From Deroplatys truncata (taxonomy: Eukaryota > Arthropoda > Insecta > Mantodea > Mantidae): 64,000 nt of DNA. The notes beneath the pieces are model-generated. The model was not told the origin of the DNA. It was given only the letters and a program-made list of their open reading frames with translations, and did not search any database. The position numbers and the translations under genes are program-made. Shown piece by piece: positions 34,680-46,639 of the stretch (its first letter is position 1; each line of letters begins with the position of its first letter). The DNA lies in contig CM060983.1 in NCBI GenBank assembly GCA_030765065.1, positions 50,714,067 to 50,778,066 of the forward strand, in the 5' to 3' direction.

Positions 34680-35490
34680 TTTTTGGCTTGCAGTAGATAG
34701 TTGCATACATTCTCAAATTTACTGGCATAAACGATTTCCTATTATCACGTAACACATTCTTGTATGAAGAAAATGTTCTCACAACGGAACATGACATCAT
34801 TGCAGCATTGTTGCCAGTGCAGTAGGTTCTAGGGGTAGTTTTTCTGTATACTCGTCATCCTGTAATACTGAATTATGATTTTCATATCTTCGAAACCAGG
34901 ATTTCGTTAAAGAATCTTCTGCAACTTCGAAAAACATGCAATTCCCACTGATCCAGGTATTTCTTCTGGAAACATTAACGTGATATCAAGAGCATCTTTC
35001 AGTTCTACTTTCCAACCGGAGAATAGCTTCTCTATAAAACAAAAATATGTCTTAATATATGCAAGGGAAGTGGCAAGAGTGGGGCACTCGAGTGATTTCT
35101 TAGCTTGGCAATGCAGCAAGCTTCTGTTTCATCCAATTCATTGACGAATTTTTAGTTTTTTTAAGGTGCCCAGCATAGTAAATGGCAGTAGACAGCCAAG
35201 TTCCCCAGCAGGTAAGTACCGGTTCAGGTGGAAGAGGGGTTGCTGGTACTTTCTCTTTGAACACCTGTATACGTGTTGGGCCTTTTAAGAAAACCTTCTT
35301 GGCCGAAGATATCAGACTGTTCACATCATCAAAGTGGCTTCTAATCTCCTCTGCAAGGTGGTGCAGGCCGTGGGCCCAGCACCTAACATGTAACATGGTC
35401 GAGTGGAAGCACTGTAGAACCCCGGCCTTCAACACGTAGGTAGCACTGTCTGTGACAAAACATTGAAGTGTGGATCTGCACCAATCCACT
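34680..35490 (-). pseudogene. hAT transposase pseudogene
   Basis: An open stretch at 35489-35103 encodes FVTDSATYVLKAG, HSTMLHVRCWAHGLHHLAEE, INSLISSAKKVFLKGPTR (VNSLIS in this copy) and PVLTCWGTWLSTAIYYAG. These match the central RNase H-like part of hAT transposases (D-x-A...M, C-x-x-H, R/C-W-G-T-W). Reading continues through AYIKTYFCFI (35060) and KLQKIL-NPGF (34900). The C-terminal SGNNAAMMSCSVVRTFSSYK and VLRDNRKSF region (34810-34730) corresponds to the dimerisation domain. Frameshifts and stops separate the blocks and the N-terminal BED finger is absent. It differs from the hAT fragment at 32.7 kb. Confidence 0.72.
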
Positions 35491-35811
35491 TTTTCAATAA
35501 ATGTAATTTAAGCATTGTTTCACTATACAACATTTGCATTAAAAAGTACCCTCGCTGTACTTTGTTGTACTCTCAGTGAACGATTGGAGGTGATCCCGTT
35601 ACGCAGTTTACGCTCCTCCGGATCTATCAGCTGCATCCAGGTGTCACCACGTCATATGTGCTGCGTTTAACTGTAGTAACTTGAAATATCTACTGGCTAT
35701 AAGTGGTGGAAATAATTTTACAATGAGTTTCAATCCGAAAATAACATTCTTCATTTCGAAAAAGGAAAAACAGCTATTTAGGTTATTTTAGGTGTCAACT
35801 CCTCGTTTAGT
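35491..35811. other. Unassigned stretch
   Basis: No recognised element. It may include 5' hAT-derived sequence too decayed to recognise. Confidence 0.25.
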
Positions 35812-35961
35812 ATTACTTTCTGTACTACGTATAGTAAGTAGGGGAAGTATTGTATTCCACCCAAAAATTCGATACCGAGATTTCACCGGAAATACATGTT
35901 TTGAGACCCCCTGAATCCAAAAAAAAACATTTTTGGAAACATATCCGTGTGTTTGTCTGTG

Positions 35962-35994
<33 letters not shown>

Positions 35995-36738
35995 CTGTGA
36001 ACAGCATAATTCAGAAACGAACAGTCGGATAAACACCAAACTTGGTATTTAAGTTCAGTATCTCCCAAGGATGCGACACGAAGGTTTTCAAGAAAATCCC
36101 CCCACCCCAGATTACCCTTTACATGGAAGATTTTTCGAAAATTTTAATTTTCTCAAAAATGGCTCTACCGATTTTAATTAAAATATAATATGTTTAAGAT
36201 ATTTTTATGACAAATAAAATGTATATCTTGAATTTCCTGGGAATGTCTCCAAAAGTATTCTTCATTGTGAACGACTTTTGCATAACTGGTAAACCATAAG
36301 AGATATACAAAACTTTACTACACACAAAATATAGATCGCGTTAAAATACACAATTTATGTCATATACATTTTTGTTGTTGAGTGAACCATTTTCGAGATA
36401 TTACTTGTTATTCCCTTAAATTTTTCAATATTTTCTCAAATGGGAATTCGTTATTCATTTTTTTGTCTTGGATATGCAAAGAGTATTAATCTGTGGTAAA
36501 GGGAATGGTGCTGCACCTAGCAACCAGCTATTAAGAGATATGTATGTGCTTAAAGGCTACTGTATTTCTATATTGCCCTTGTAAATATATATTCCCCTTA
36601 TATCTACAAGAAAATTAGCAATAAGATAGACTCTGCAAATGTTTATCTCGTTTAACATGAAGTAGATGGAGAATAAGCGTATAAGTGTATAAATAGTTTG
36701 TACAAGAGTAGAGAAAGTCATGTGAGTGTAACACATCA
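35812..36738 (+). mobile_element. HINE-I copy (variant block)
   Basis: ATTACTTTCTGTACTACG start, GT microsatellite (35946-35998), and the GGTGCTGCACCTAGC variant block (36508-36522). Ends GTAGAGAAAGTCATGTGAGTG with ACACATCACA beside a T-run. Confidence 0.88.
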
Positions 36739-37957
36739 CATTTTTTTTAGGTGTAATGAAATTTGCATATTCTGCTCCAGGAAGTGTGAAACGAATATAT
36801 ACCTTGAAATGTGTTAATTAAATAGCGAGGAAAAATATAAGTTAAAGCCTAAAAATCCGGGCCCTAATTATAACTTATGTATACGGCTCTCCCTTATAAG
36901 GGAAAATTATAAAATTAAGAAGTAATATTTTTTCTTTTAATTGTATTAAAGTGATAGTATGATTTATTCGGGTAACAAATATTTTTAGTAGTGGTAGAAC
37001 AGCAAAATGAAAAATAACACTTGAAAGGGAAAGGTCCCGTGACGTACGGATTGTTATTGCCAGTCCCAAGGTCATCGCTAGCGTACTGGCAGTGCCTACT
37101 CTAGTGAGCCCAGCCTGCACATGTATGATATACACCAAATGTTAAATATAGCAGGTCTTTAGATCTATTCGCCTTTACCGCAAGTCTGTTTATATCAGTG
37201 ACGACATTATTATATTACACAGCAAGCCCCTTGTCTCAAAGCGGAGGTGCGGAATTAAGCCTCGGACTGCATGCAGTTCCGACTTCATAAACAGGTTGAT
37301 GTACTACGGTGATGCAGAACTGTTTTTCACTAGGACTTTTGTGCGTTCTTTGCAATCGAAATGGAAGTGAACACAGATCACAGCATTTGCATGGTTGAGT
37401 GGTACTTCCGAACTGGAAGGATACGAGGGGCAGTCTATCGTTTCGATATTGGCCGCAGTGTGAAAGATTTTCTCCGTTCTTTCCAAGATTTTCCTCAAAT
37501 CTGGAGGCAAAACATGATAAAAACAAAACGAAAACTTGTTTTTATTAACAAAAAAGGAGAAACAACTAAAATGTTTAAAAATATTTAAAATATTTGTAAA
37601 TTTTTCCTCAGTTGCTTTTTATTAAAAAATTAACGTTGTACCATATAAGCCGAGACATACGCCATAAAATCAGCTCACTTTGAGAGCTGATTCTGAGATT
37701 TCAAATTTACGAGACGCAAGCAAACAAAGTTCCAAATGTAAATACTGGAAAGGTACGATACACGTCCCAATTCACTAAGGTGTAACCGAAATCGTTGACA
37801 TCCATTCATTCCACTTATCTTTCACTAGTCTTCTGCCAGTGACACAGGTTATAAACTCGCTTCAAAGTATTTATTTAACGCGCAGATAACCGACTGGCGG
37901 CAACGGCCTAATAAATCGGAGGACCTCATATTTGCATGAACTAATAAATTTTCTTGA
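36739..37957. other. Unassigned stretch
   Basis: About 1.2 kb with no recognised repeat. Overlapping ORFs on opposite strands at 37236-37588 are the longest but show no domain. This is a candidate single-copy segment. Confidence 0.3.
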
Positions 37958-38189
37958 CTTGACAGTGAAGTCATGTTCGTTTAAAATGGATTTTGTGTAA
38001 CTGGTAAAACATAAGAGACAAAATGTTACCACACAAAAATGTAGAGCTCACAGGAATAAAACATTTGGTATGCCAAAAAATCATTTCTAGATAGTTACCT
38101 TCTTTGTTAGAACTTTAAGTCTTTTGAGATTGAACTGTCACGCGGCAACTATAAAGCATCTTATATGATTCTTCTTTTTTCCCCTTATG
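37958..38189 (+). mobile_element. HINE middle fragment
   Basis: GTGTAACTGGTAAAACATAA, GAGACAAAATGTTACC and ACACAAAAATGTAGA (37994-38045) match the central block of the family; the flanks are diverged. Confidence 0.5.
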
Positions 38190-39850
38190 GGTTCAGTAAC
38201 AAAAAATGTGTTGTATTCACCTGTATTCTTACGAAACCTTATTCTTGTATGTATGTGCGCTTTTGGCAATCGAGATATACACTACCTGATCAAAAGTATC
38301 CGGACATCTGGCTGAAAATGAGGTGCAAGTTCGTGGGGCCCTCCATCAGTAATGCTGGAAATCAATATGGTGTTGGCCAACCCTTAGCCTTGATGACAGC
38401 ATTCACTCTCGCAGGCATACTTTCAATCAGGTGCTTGAAGGTTTCTTGGGGAATGGCAGCCCATTCTTCACGGTGTGTGGAACTGAGGAGAGGTATCGAT
38501 GTAGGTCGGTGAGGCCTGGCACGAAGTCGGCGTTCCAAAACATCCCAAAGGTTTCTATAGGATTCAAGTCAGAACTCTGTGCATGCCAATCCAGTACAGG
38601 GATGTTATTGTCGTGTAACCACTCCGCAACAGCCCGTGCAGTATGAACAGGTGCTCGATCGTGTTGAAAGATGCAATCGCCATCCCCGAATTACTCTTCA
38701 ACAGTGGGAAGCAAGACGGTGCTTAAAATATCAACGTTGGCCTGCGCTGTGATCGTGCCATGCAAAACAACAAGGGGTGCAAGCCCCCTCCAGAAAAAAC
38801 ATGACCACACCATAACACCACCACCTCCAAATGTCACTGTTGGCACTACACACGCTGGCAGATGACGTTCACCGGGCATTGGCCAAGCCCATACCCTGCC
38901 ATCGGATCGCCACATTGTGTATCGTGATTCGACACTCCACACGTTTTGCCACTGTTCAATCGTGTAATGTTGACGCTCCTTACACCAAGTGAGGCGTCGT
39001 TTGGAATATTCCTGCGTGATGTGTGGCTTATGAGCGACCGCTCGACCATGGAATTCCTATGTGATGGTCTGGATAGATCTCTGCGTATCACTCTTTACAA
39101 CCCTCTTCAAATGTAGCCGGTCTCTGTCAGTCAACAGACGAGGTCGGTCTGTACGCTTTTATGCTGTGCATGTCCCTTCACGTTTCCACTTTACTATCAT
39201 ATCAGAAACAGTAGATTTAGGGATGTTTAGGAGTGTGGAAATCTCTCGTAAAGACTTCTGACACAAGTGACACCAAATCACCTGACACGTTCGAAGTCCG
39301 TGGAGTTCCACGGAGCGTCCCATTCTGCTAATTCATAATGTATAATGACTACTGAGGTCGCGGATAATGAGTACTAGGTAGTAGGTGGCAACACAATGCA
39401 TCTAAGATGAATAACGTATATTTGTGGGGTGTCCGGATACTTTTGATCACATAGTGTATCTTCATTAGTTCGTTGTAGGTATAAGAAGAAAGCAGTTGGC
39501 TAAAGCGATAGTCAGATTTTTAAAATCGAATCGCTATGTGATGGATTTGAAGTTCCACACTCTTAGCATGACCACGAGAAAAAACGAACAGGGACTTATC
39601 ACTTGAAAAAAAACTATAAGTATTGAAAAATTCAAATTAATAACTAAGAACATCTCGAATTATTAGCGCTGGAAAGTAAATTGTTTGACATAAATCATAT
39701 GATTTAACGAGATGTATGTTGTGTAGTAAGAGTCTTAACTAAATCTTACAGACTACCAATTATACGAAAGTAACCCATTGTGAAGAGGACTTCATTGGCT
39801 ATTCGCAAAAATTCAATACACATTTTATATTTCACGCAAATATATTGCAG
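38190..39850 (-). mobile_element. Old HINE interrupted by a Tc1 element
   Basis: The left part shows ATGTGTTGTATTCACCTG and CGAAACCTTATTCTTGTATG. The right part, after the Tc1, shows GGCTAAAGCGATAGTCAG, CGAATCGCTATGTGATGG and CGAACAGGGACTTATC, fading near 39850. It is strongly diverged and among the older copies. Confidence 0.5.
38280..39456 (-). pseudogene. Tc1-like element (DD34E) with TIRs and TA duplication, dead transposase
   Basis: A complete 1177-bp Tc1 unit. Both ends carry TGATCAAAAGTATCCGGACA preceded by CACTACC (left) or CACTATG (right, inverted), and TA flanks each side (38278-38279, 39457-39458). The minus strand encodes an HTH region (LREISTLLNIPKSTVSDM, around 39225), then CKERQHYTIEQWQNVW, YTMWRSDGRVWAWPMPGERH and FGGGGVMVWSC. 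The DD34E core follows: FQHDRAPVHT, then DLNPIE, with 34 residues between the second D and the E. The first catalytic region reads WSVESRY where WSDESR is usual, so the first Asp appears to be Val. In-frame stops and frameshifts interrupt the frame. Confidence 0.9.
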
Positions 39851-40369
39851 TGTTTACAGCTTTGTTAAGTATATATTATTGCAAGTTATTGTGATACAGT
39901 TTGCGAACACAATATCGGGAGACGACTGTTTTGAGTTCGCGAAACTTCTTTTTCTTATTCTACGCATTCGCTATGGAAGGAAACGCGATAATTTTTGGCG
40001 TGGGTACGCAGTGAGTCGAGAGCTGGACACGGAGAAGTGCGCAGCAAGGCTGTCGCTGTGTAACCAAAGGCGACAACCCCAGTCGGTTTAACCAGGTGAA
40101 TTCCTCATATTTAATTCACAATGTATGGCGAGCATTAATAAACTTATAAATGTGGTTGGATTAGATTGTGTCGTTCTTTCATTCTTCCTTTAGACAACTT
40201 TAAGTACATCCCGGAGATCCTCAGCCCGCCAATCGAACGCCCTATGTTTCACGATATGATTGCTCTTTCCTTTTTCGTTCTCTTGGACATCCGGGGAGCT
40301 GACTAGAGAGATGGTGCCAAAAATGGCTTCATAGTATTTTTTTCTAAAAGCATGCGAGTGATTTTCACT
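39851..40369. other. Unassigned stretch
   Basis: The ORF at 39780-40091 has no recognised domain, and no repeat match is seen until HINE-like sequence near 40370. Confidence 0.3.
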
Positions 40370-41585
40370 ACATACGTGACAATATTAAACATAGTATGAT
40401 ACGTGAGGCAGTATTTTTAACACTTAAATGATATCAGTCTAATTATATAATATAAAATATAATAACAGCCCGCCTTAAAGCAATATGTTTATGTAATAAT
40501 GTTTATATTAATGATATGTTTATATTATTATGTACACGTATAATATTATGTGAATGTAATACGTAATTTAACAATGTAGGAGTTGTGAGAATAGAACCAA
40601 TTTACCTTTTGTAGCAAACAGAATTATAAAGTAGAAGCCGAAAGTTCTTAACAATGAGGTAACAATGAGGTAACCTTGAGACAACAATAAATTAGAAAGT
40701 TTAATAATCCTACTAATAATTCTTGGAACAACAATGTAATATTTAAAACAGTTTATAAATAGCCAATAAAAAACTAGAAAAAAGCTGAAGTTAAATAAAA
40801 GTATTCTATTGGAGTAGGATTAGCCATTCAGAAGGCTTGAAATAGAGTAAATGTGCAAATTCAGGCGGCAGACGCTATTAGATTGCGTACCCGATCGGTA
40901 CGATGCACGTTAAGTGTTAGACATGAAATTTCATAGCGGTGAGAATAATATAAAGTTTACCTGTTAAAAGTGCAAATAACAATAATCTCACAGCTCTACA
41001 GTAGGACACATCAGTGAAGTGTTATTTATTCGTGTGGAGGATTAATTAATAAACAAAGTACAATACAATTATAATTTGTGTAAGGCTTGTTCTTTAGCCG
41101 TACTAGCCCTGCTAAAAGATGCGTGTTCTGAAAATTACTACTGACGCAGCCGAGGCATACATATACATACATATATAATATTTTAAATAAACATTAAAAT
41201 ACAAAGTTGACTTTTTAAACGTAGGGGCGAAGGCCACCGGAAAGTTTGTACCATACGTGGGGCAGCAATTACTCTCTGAAGTTTGGCCCCCAACAGTGGG
41301 GCAATAACCTTCTCATATGTTATGCAAAATCGTTAGTCATTTTTGAGAAAATAAAAATTTACGAAGCATTTTCCATTTAAATATATAATTTACGTGGGGA
41401 TTTTCTTGAAAATGTTTTTGTTGCATAGACACTTGAAGGATGCTGAACTTAAATACCAAGATTGATGTTTACCGTCTTTTCGTTTTTGAATTACATTGTT
41501 GACACATACATATACATCAAACTTCTTTTGGATTTAAGGGTACTCAAAACGTGTATAATTTTTGAGTGGAATACAATAAAGATCC
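40370..41585 (-). mobile_element. HINE remnant split by LTR-A3
   Basis: Left flank ACAATATTAAACATAGTATG resembles the AATATCTTAAACATATGATA block. The right flank TATGTTATGCAAAATCGTTAG, TTTTCTTGAAAATGTTTTTG and GAATACAATAA continues the same block order to about 41580. Confidence 0.6.
40404..41315 (+). mobile_element. Solo LTR-A3 (912 bp), TSD TACG/TATG
   Basis: TGAGGCAGTATTTTTAACAC...ACCTTCTCA. Flanking tetramers TACG (40400-40403) and TATG (41316-41319) differ by one C/T, consistent with CpG decay. CCAAT-type, ATTAATTAATAAA and GACGCAGCCGAGGC landmarks are present. The 3' ladder is reduced to GGCCCCCAACAGTGGGGC (41285-41302). Confidence 0.74.
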
Positions 41586-41680
41586 CTGTAAGGTTGGTCA
41601 ATACACGGATTTCAACCCGCAACCTCCCGAATGGAAGCTACTAACTCCACACCTGAGGCATCCGGCTGTTTTTTTTTTTG
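41586..41680 (-). mobile_element. tRNA-like SINE fragment
   Basis: On the minus strand: GGATGCCTCAGGTGTGGAGT, TTAGTAGCTTCCATTC (A-box-like), then GAGGTTGCGGGTTGAAATCC (B-box-like, about 41610-41630). It truncates the HINE on its left and has a T/A-rich run on its right. Single copy in the window. Confidence 0.5.
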
Positions 41681-42371
41681 TTTTAGAAGTTGTGCTGCTG
41701 ATTTAAATAAACAAAGTAAGAAATTCAAATGTGACCATATGAGAACCGCTTCTTGAATATGAAGCTTTAAATTTATCTTCTGCCCCATTTGACGGATATA
41801 GAACGTAGCCGGCCGCCTGAACTTGATATTCTGTCCTCTTTCTTTCTGATGACCGTTTGGACGACATCTTAACGCAGTGTAACTGTTGACACGTGAAAGT
41901 TTCCTCTTTTCTGGTACGTGACCACCCTGTATAATGCTTTACCAAACAGATCCGACAAGGAGTACCTTAATTTGTTTTCCTTCTTCCTCTATTTCTTCTC
42001 CGAGCCATTTATTTTTTGGAACGGTCGTCTGGGAAACAAGCAGAGATTTTATCCGGGTCACACCGGTGTAAGCACTACCAACAGAGATTCGTCTTGAAAC
42101 CTGTCTCTCTACTCAGCTGCTTCTAAAAGGTCTTGCGTATGTTTACATCTCCCATACATGTGCACATAAACTAACTGAAAGGTTTCCGTCTTTAGCTTAT
42201 ATTTCCTGGAAACGGATTAGTTTTATATAGAATTGTTATATACAATTCTGTTGCTTGATGAAAAAGGTCAAAACTGCGACACTTATGTGTTGGTAGGTAT
42301 ATCTTCTTCTTTCTTTATTCTTTATAGGTTTTTTCCGGTTGTATCTCCACAATCTTGTTCATCTTTTAATA
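41681..42371. other. Unassigned stretch
   Basis: No recognised repeat or domain. Confidence 0.3.
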
Positions 42372-42449
42372 TGAGGCAGTATTTTTAACACTTAAATAAT
42401 TTCAGTCTAATTATATAATATATAAATTCAATAGCAGCCCGCCTTAAAG

Positions 42450-42486
<37 letters not shown>

Positions 42487-43366
42487 GTGTATATTACATA
42501 TATGTTTATATTATTGTATACTATTGTATACATGTTCAATAATGTTACGTGCATGTATTACGTAATTTAATAATGTAGGAGCTGTGAGAATAACAAGTTA
42601 AAAGTTGCTAACAATGAAGTAAACTTGAGGCAATAATTAGTTTCATAATTTAACAATACTACTTTTGATTCTTGGAAGCAATAATGTAATCTTAGTGACA
42701 GTTTATAAAATAGCCAATCAACAACCAGAAAAAGCTTTAGTTAAATGAAGGTATTCTATTGGAGTAGGATTAGCCAATCAGAAACTGAAAAGGAGAGCAT
42801 TTTACAAATTTAGAGTTCAGTTGGTTGCAGACAGCGTTACTAAACAGACGGAAAAAGTGTCCTCAAGAGATTTAATACGTATTCGTGTGAGACGAAAAAT
42901 AAATTTATGTGTTAAAAAAAGTGTAATTAATTAATAAAAAGAATCTCACAGCTCTCTCTATATCAGTGAAGTGTTATTTAAATCGTGTCAAGCATTAATA
43001 AAAGGAGTGAAGTAAAATTATAATCTGTGTAAGCCTACATTCTTGTCGCACCATAACCCTGCAAAGAGAAACGTGTCTCTAACAATAATACTGACGCAGC
43101 CGAGGCAAACATAAATATATAATATTTAAAGAAACAGTCAAATTACAAAGTTAATATTTTTAAACTTGGGGCGAAGGCTACCGGAAACTGTTTACTGTAC
43201 GTGCGGTTGCAACTACTACAAGTTCGGTTCCCCAACAGTTGAAATATAATACAACTCCTTCAATACAAACTACTTCAAATTGAGGCCCAAAGCGTGGTAA
43301 AAATAACGTAACAAACAATTTTATCAAATTGGCGTCTATACGTGAAGCCAATAAACCATATTCTCA
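42372..43366 (+). mobile_element. Solo LTR-A4 (995 bp), TSD AATA
   Basis: TGAGGCAGTATTTTTAACAC...CATATTCTCA flanked by perfect AATA (42368-42371 and 43367-43370). Contains an (AT)n run (42450-42483), AGCCAATCAG (about 42771), CAGCTCTCTCTATATCAGTG, GACGCAGCCGAGGCAAACAT and three decayed PBS-like modules (43216-43350). Confidence 0.83.
42450..42483. repeat. (AT)n tract in LTR-A4
   Basis: About 16 AT units within the U3-like part; it is much shorter in the other LTR-A copies. Confidence 0.9.
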
Positions 43367-43486
43367 AATAGGGCTTCCTAAACTTCTCTTTTCTCTTGGT
43401 TTATAATCCATAAAGTAACAGTGTCTCAGATGTCATTCTCTGTACGTGGATTATCCAAATATTACTTTACTTAATAGTAAGCTAGA

Positions 43487-43890
43487 GAAAGTATTCCACC
43501 CAAAAAAGTTATATCCAGATTTCAACGAAAATACACATTTTTAGCATTCCGGAATAAAAAAGGTTTTAAACAGTCCATGCATGATTATGTGTGTATGCCT
43601 GTGTTGTTTATAAGCAGCCAAACTCAAAACCTAAAAAGTTGGTAGTTAAGTTCGTATCTTTCAAGGATGGGACAGGAATATTTTCAAGAAACTACTCATA
43701 GAAAAAAGTTTGTTCTTTTTATTTTTTCAAAAGTGTCGCAAACGAATTTCATTAAATATATGTTTTAATAGATTTTCATGACATGTGAAATTATCTTGAA
43801 TTTTCTAAGAATAGTCTCTAAGCATCTCTTCATTCTGAGTGGCTTTTTATAATGGGTAAAGCGTAAGAGTTACAAAATCTTACTAAAAAA
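43487..43890 (+). mobile_element. Diverged HINE 5'-half
   Basis: CTAGAGAAAGTATTCCACCC, TCCAGATTTCAACGAAAAT, GGGACAGGAATATTTTCAAG and GCGTAAGAGTTACAAAATC match the plus-oriented order. The copy is truncated where a reverse copy begins. Confidence 0.55.
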
Positions 43891-43892
43891 CA

Positions 43893-44306
43893 AGGTCTGA
43901 TGTGATACATTCATATAAGTCTCTCTTCACTCCATTAGTGAGTATACAAACTATTCTTACTAAAGCTTATTTTCCTATCTACTTTATTTTAATCCAGATA
44001 AACCTTTGCAGAAATAGCTACATTACACATTTCGTTATAGATACAAAGAGAATAGCGATAGTCAAATGTTTAAGAACTGGACGCTATATGCTGGCATTAA
44101 AATTCCATACTGTTTGCATGTAATCCTAAGAAACAACTGAAAGTCGATGAGACTTAAAAAGAATGATAAAATATTGAACAGATCGTAGCATCTTTGGAAG
44201 CTACTGAACCTAAATGTCTATCAAGTTTTGTGTTAATCCGCTTTTCAGATTTTGAGTTATGCTGTTCACAGACACACACAAACACGATCCTTTTCTAAAA
44301 ATTTGG
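43893..44306 (-). mobile_element. HINE-II copy with internal deletion
   Basis: TCTGATGTGATACATTCA tip and type II blocks to TATTGAACAGATCG. It then jumps to CATCTTTGGAAGCTACTGAA, so the middle is deleted. It continues to ACACACAAACACGATCC and stops at AAAAAT, where the next copy starts. Confidence 0.75.
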
Positions 44307-44307
44307 T

Positions 44308-45896
44308 GAGACATACTCATTACATTCTCTACCGTCTATTGTTTATTAGCAGGTATACAATCCATTCTTACTAAAGCTTATTTTTCTATCTACTTAATTT
44401 TAATCTAAATAAACTTTCGCAGAAATAGCTACATGACACACTTCGTTATAGACACAAAGGAAACAGCGATAGTCAAATGTTTAAGAACTAGACGGTGTAT
44501 GCTGGCCTTAAGATTCCATAATGTTTCCATGCAATCGTGACAAACACTGAAAATCGATGAAATAACTAATGACACACAAAAACTTATTTCAAATAAATTG
44601 TGTGTTTTAAAGATATCTACAATTTTTGCGTAGTACGTTTTCGTCTATCTCTTAACGTTTACCAGTTATACATGATTATACAAAACTCCTTGCAAATGAA
44701 GAGGACTTAAACATTTGTAATGTAAATATCTGTAATATACCTTATTTTAACTAAAATTGGAGACATTTTTAGAAAGTTATATAATTTTCGAAAAATGTTT
44801 CATATAAAGTGTAGCTGGGGTGAGAAATTTTCTGGAAATTCATAGTGTCGTATCTTTCAAAAATATTGGACTTAAATACCAAGTTTGGTACTTATCCGAG
44901 TTTTCGTTCTTGAGTTATGCTGTTCACAGATACACAGATCCGGACATGTTTCCAAAAATCTGATGTGTTACACTCACATGACTTTCTCTACTCTTGTATA
45001 AACTATTTTTACAAACGCTTATGCTTCATGTTAATCGAGAAGTTAATCTTATTGCTAATTTTGTTGTAGATGCAAGGGGAATTGGTAGGCTTTAAGCGAT
45101 AGTCAAATATTTTAAGAGCTGGTTGCTATGTGACGCATTACATTCTCTTTGCATCACAAGGACAAAAAAAAGGAATAACGAATTTCCATTTGAGAAAAAG
45201 TACAAGTATTGGAAACTTTAAGGGAATAACAAGCAATATCTCGAAAATGTTTCACTCAACAAAAAAAATGTAAATGACATAAATTCTGTATTTTAACGCA
45301 ATCTACAGTTTTTGTGCAGTAACATTATGTCTATCTCTTATGGTTTGCTAGTTATGCAAAAGTCGTTCACAATGAAGAATACTTTTGTAGATATTCCCAG
45401 AAAATTCGAGATATACATTTCATTTGTCATGAAAATATCTTAAACATATGATATTTTAATCAAAATCGTAAGAGCCATCTTTGAGAAAATTAAAATTTTT
45501 GAAAAATGTTCCATGTAAAGGGTAATCTAGGGAGGGGGATTTTCTTGAAAACCTTCGTGTCGCATCTCTGGAAGATACTGAACCTAAATACCAAGTTTGG
45601 TGTTTATCCGACTGTTCGTTTCTGAGTTTTGCTGATCACACACACACGGACATGTTTCCAACAATGATATTTTGGATTGGGGTCTCTAAACATATATTTA
45701 CGGTGAAATATCGGTATCGAATTTTTGGGTGGGATACAATACTTCCCCTAGTTACTATACGTAGTAGAGAAAGTAAAAATTCTTTATTTGTATTTCGAGG
45801 CCTCAAAACATGTATTTCCAGTGAAAGCTCGAGTTCAGATCTTGGGTTGAACGCAATGGCTTCTCTACCTACTATGTATGTGGTAGAGAAAGTAAT
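44308..45896 (-). mobile_element. Outer HINE-II interrupted by HINE-I
   Basis: Left part to CGGACATGTTTCCAAAAA (44958). Right part from TTCTTTATTTGTATTTCGAG (45779) to GGTAGAGAAAGTAATTAG. The two halves join into one copy across the inner element. Confidence 0.82.
44959..45778 (-). mobile_element. Inner HINE-I nested in HINE-II
   Basis: TCTGATGTGTTACAC to GTAGTAGAGAAAGTAAAAA, with a minimal microsatellite ACACACAC (45639-45646). Inserted in an A-run just downstream of the host copy's microsatellite site. Confidence 0.88.
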
Positions 45897-46378
45897 TAGA
45901 GGACAAACAAAACTCCATTTAAACAACTGCCTAACAACCGGTGCAGCGGTTAAATCTCTTTGGATACAAATCCAATTTTATTACTCTCTCATCTTTAACA
46001 TCAGAAGTTAGCGAGATTAAAATAAAAGTGTACAGATGAACCAACAACGTTATTCTCTTTAATATAAACACAGTAGGGACTGCAAAATTTTTTGAATGAA
46101 ACACGTGCGAAACTACCATTTATAAGCATTCGCCGTGTTGTACTTAAAACGCTATCTTTTCCACTTTTTACATATGTAGCAATATTATAGTTTATACTTC
46201 TGTAATGGACTTTTTCCTTGTTGTGCTCTGAACACCATAAAAGACAATAAAAGTTTTCTGTCACTAGCAGCAGTCGTAAAACTAAATAACTGTTACCAAC
46301 AGAAAGTCTTTGTTAACCTCTAAACGAGTAAATAAAAGTCATTTGCAGAGTTCTTTCAGGAAAAAAAATCTGATGTGT
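45897..46378. other. Unassigned stretch
   Basis: No recognised repeat. ORFs on the minus strand (46001-46264) lack any domain. Confidence 0.3.
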
Positions 46379-46639
46379 TACACTCGCATGACTTTCTCTA
46401 CTCTTGTACAAACGCTTATTCTCCATCTACTTCATGTTAATCGAGATAAACATTTTCAGAGTATATCTTATTGCTAATTTTCTTGTAGATGTAAGGGGAA
46501 TATATATTTACAAGGGCAATTTGGAAATACAGTAGCCTTTAAGCACATACATATCTCTTAATAGCTGGTTGCTAGGTGCAGCACCATTCCCTTTGCCACA
46601 GATTAATACTCTTTGCATATCCAAGACAAAAAAAAAAAA

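Noticed and set aside
37236..37588. A protein-coding exon or a transposase N-terminus (MVEWYFRTGR-like)
   Set aside because: Similarity does not extend beyond about ten residues and the opposite-strand ORF is equally long.
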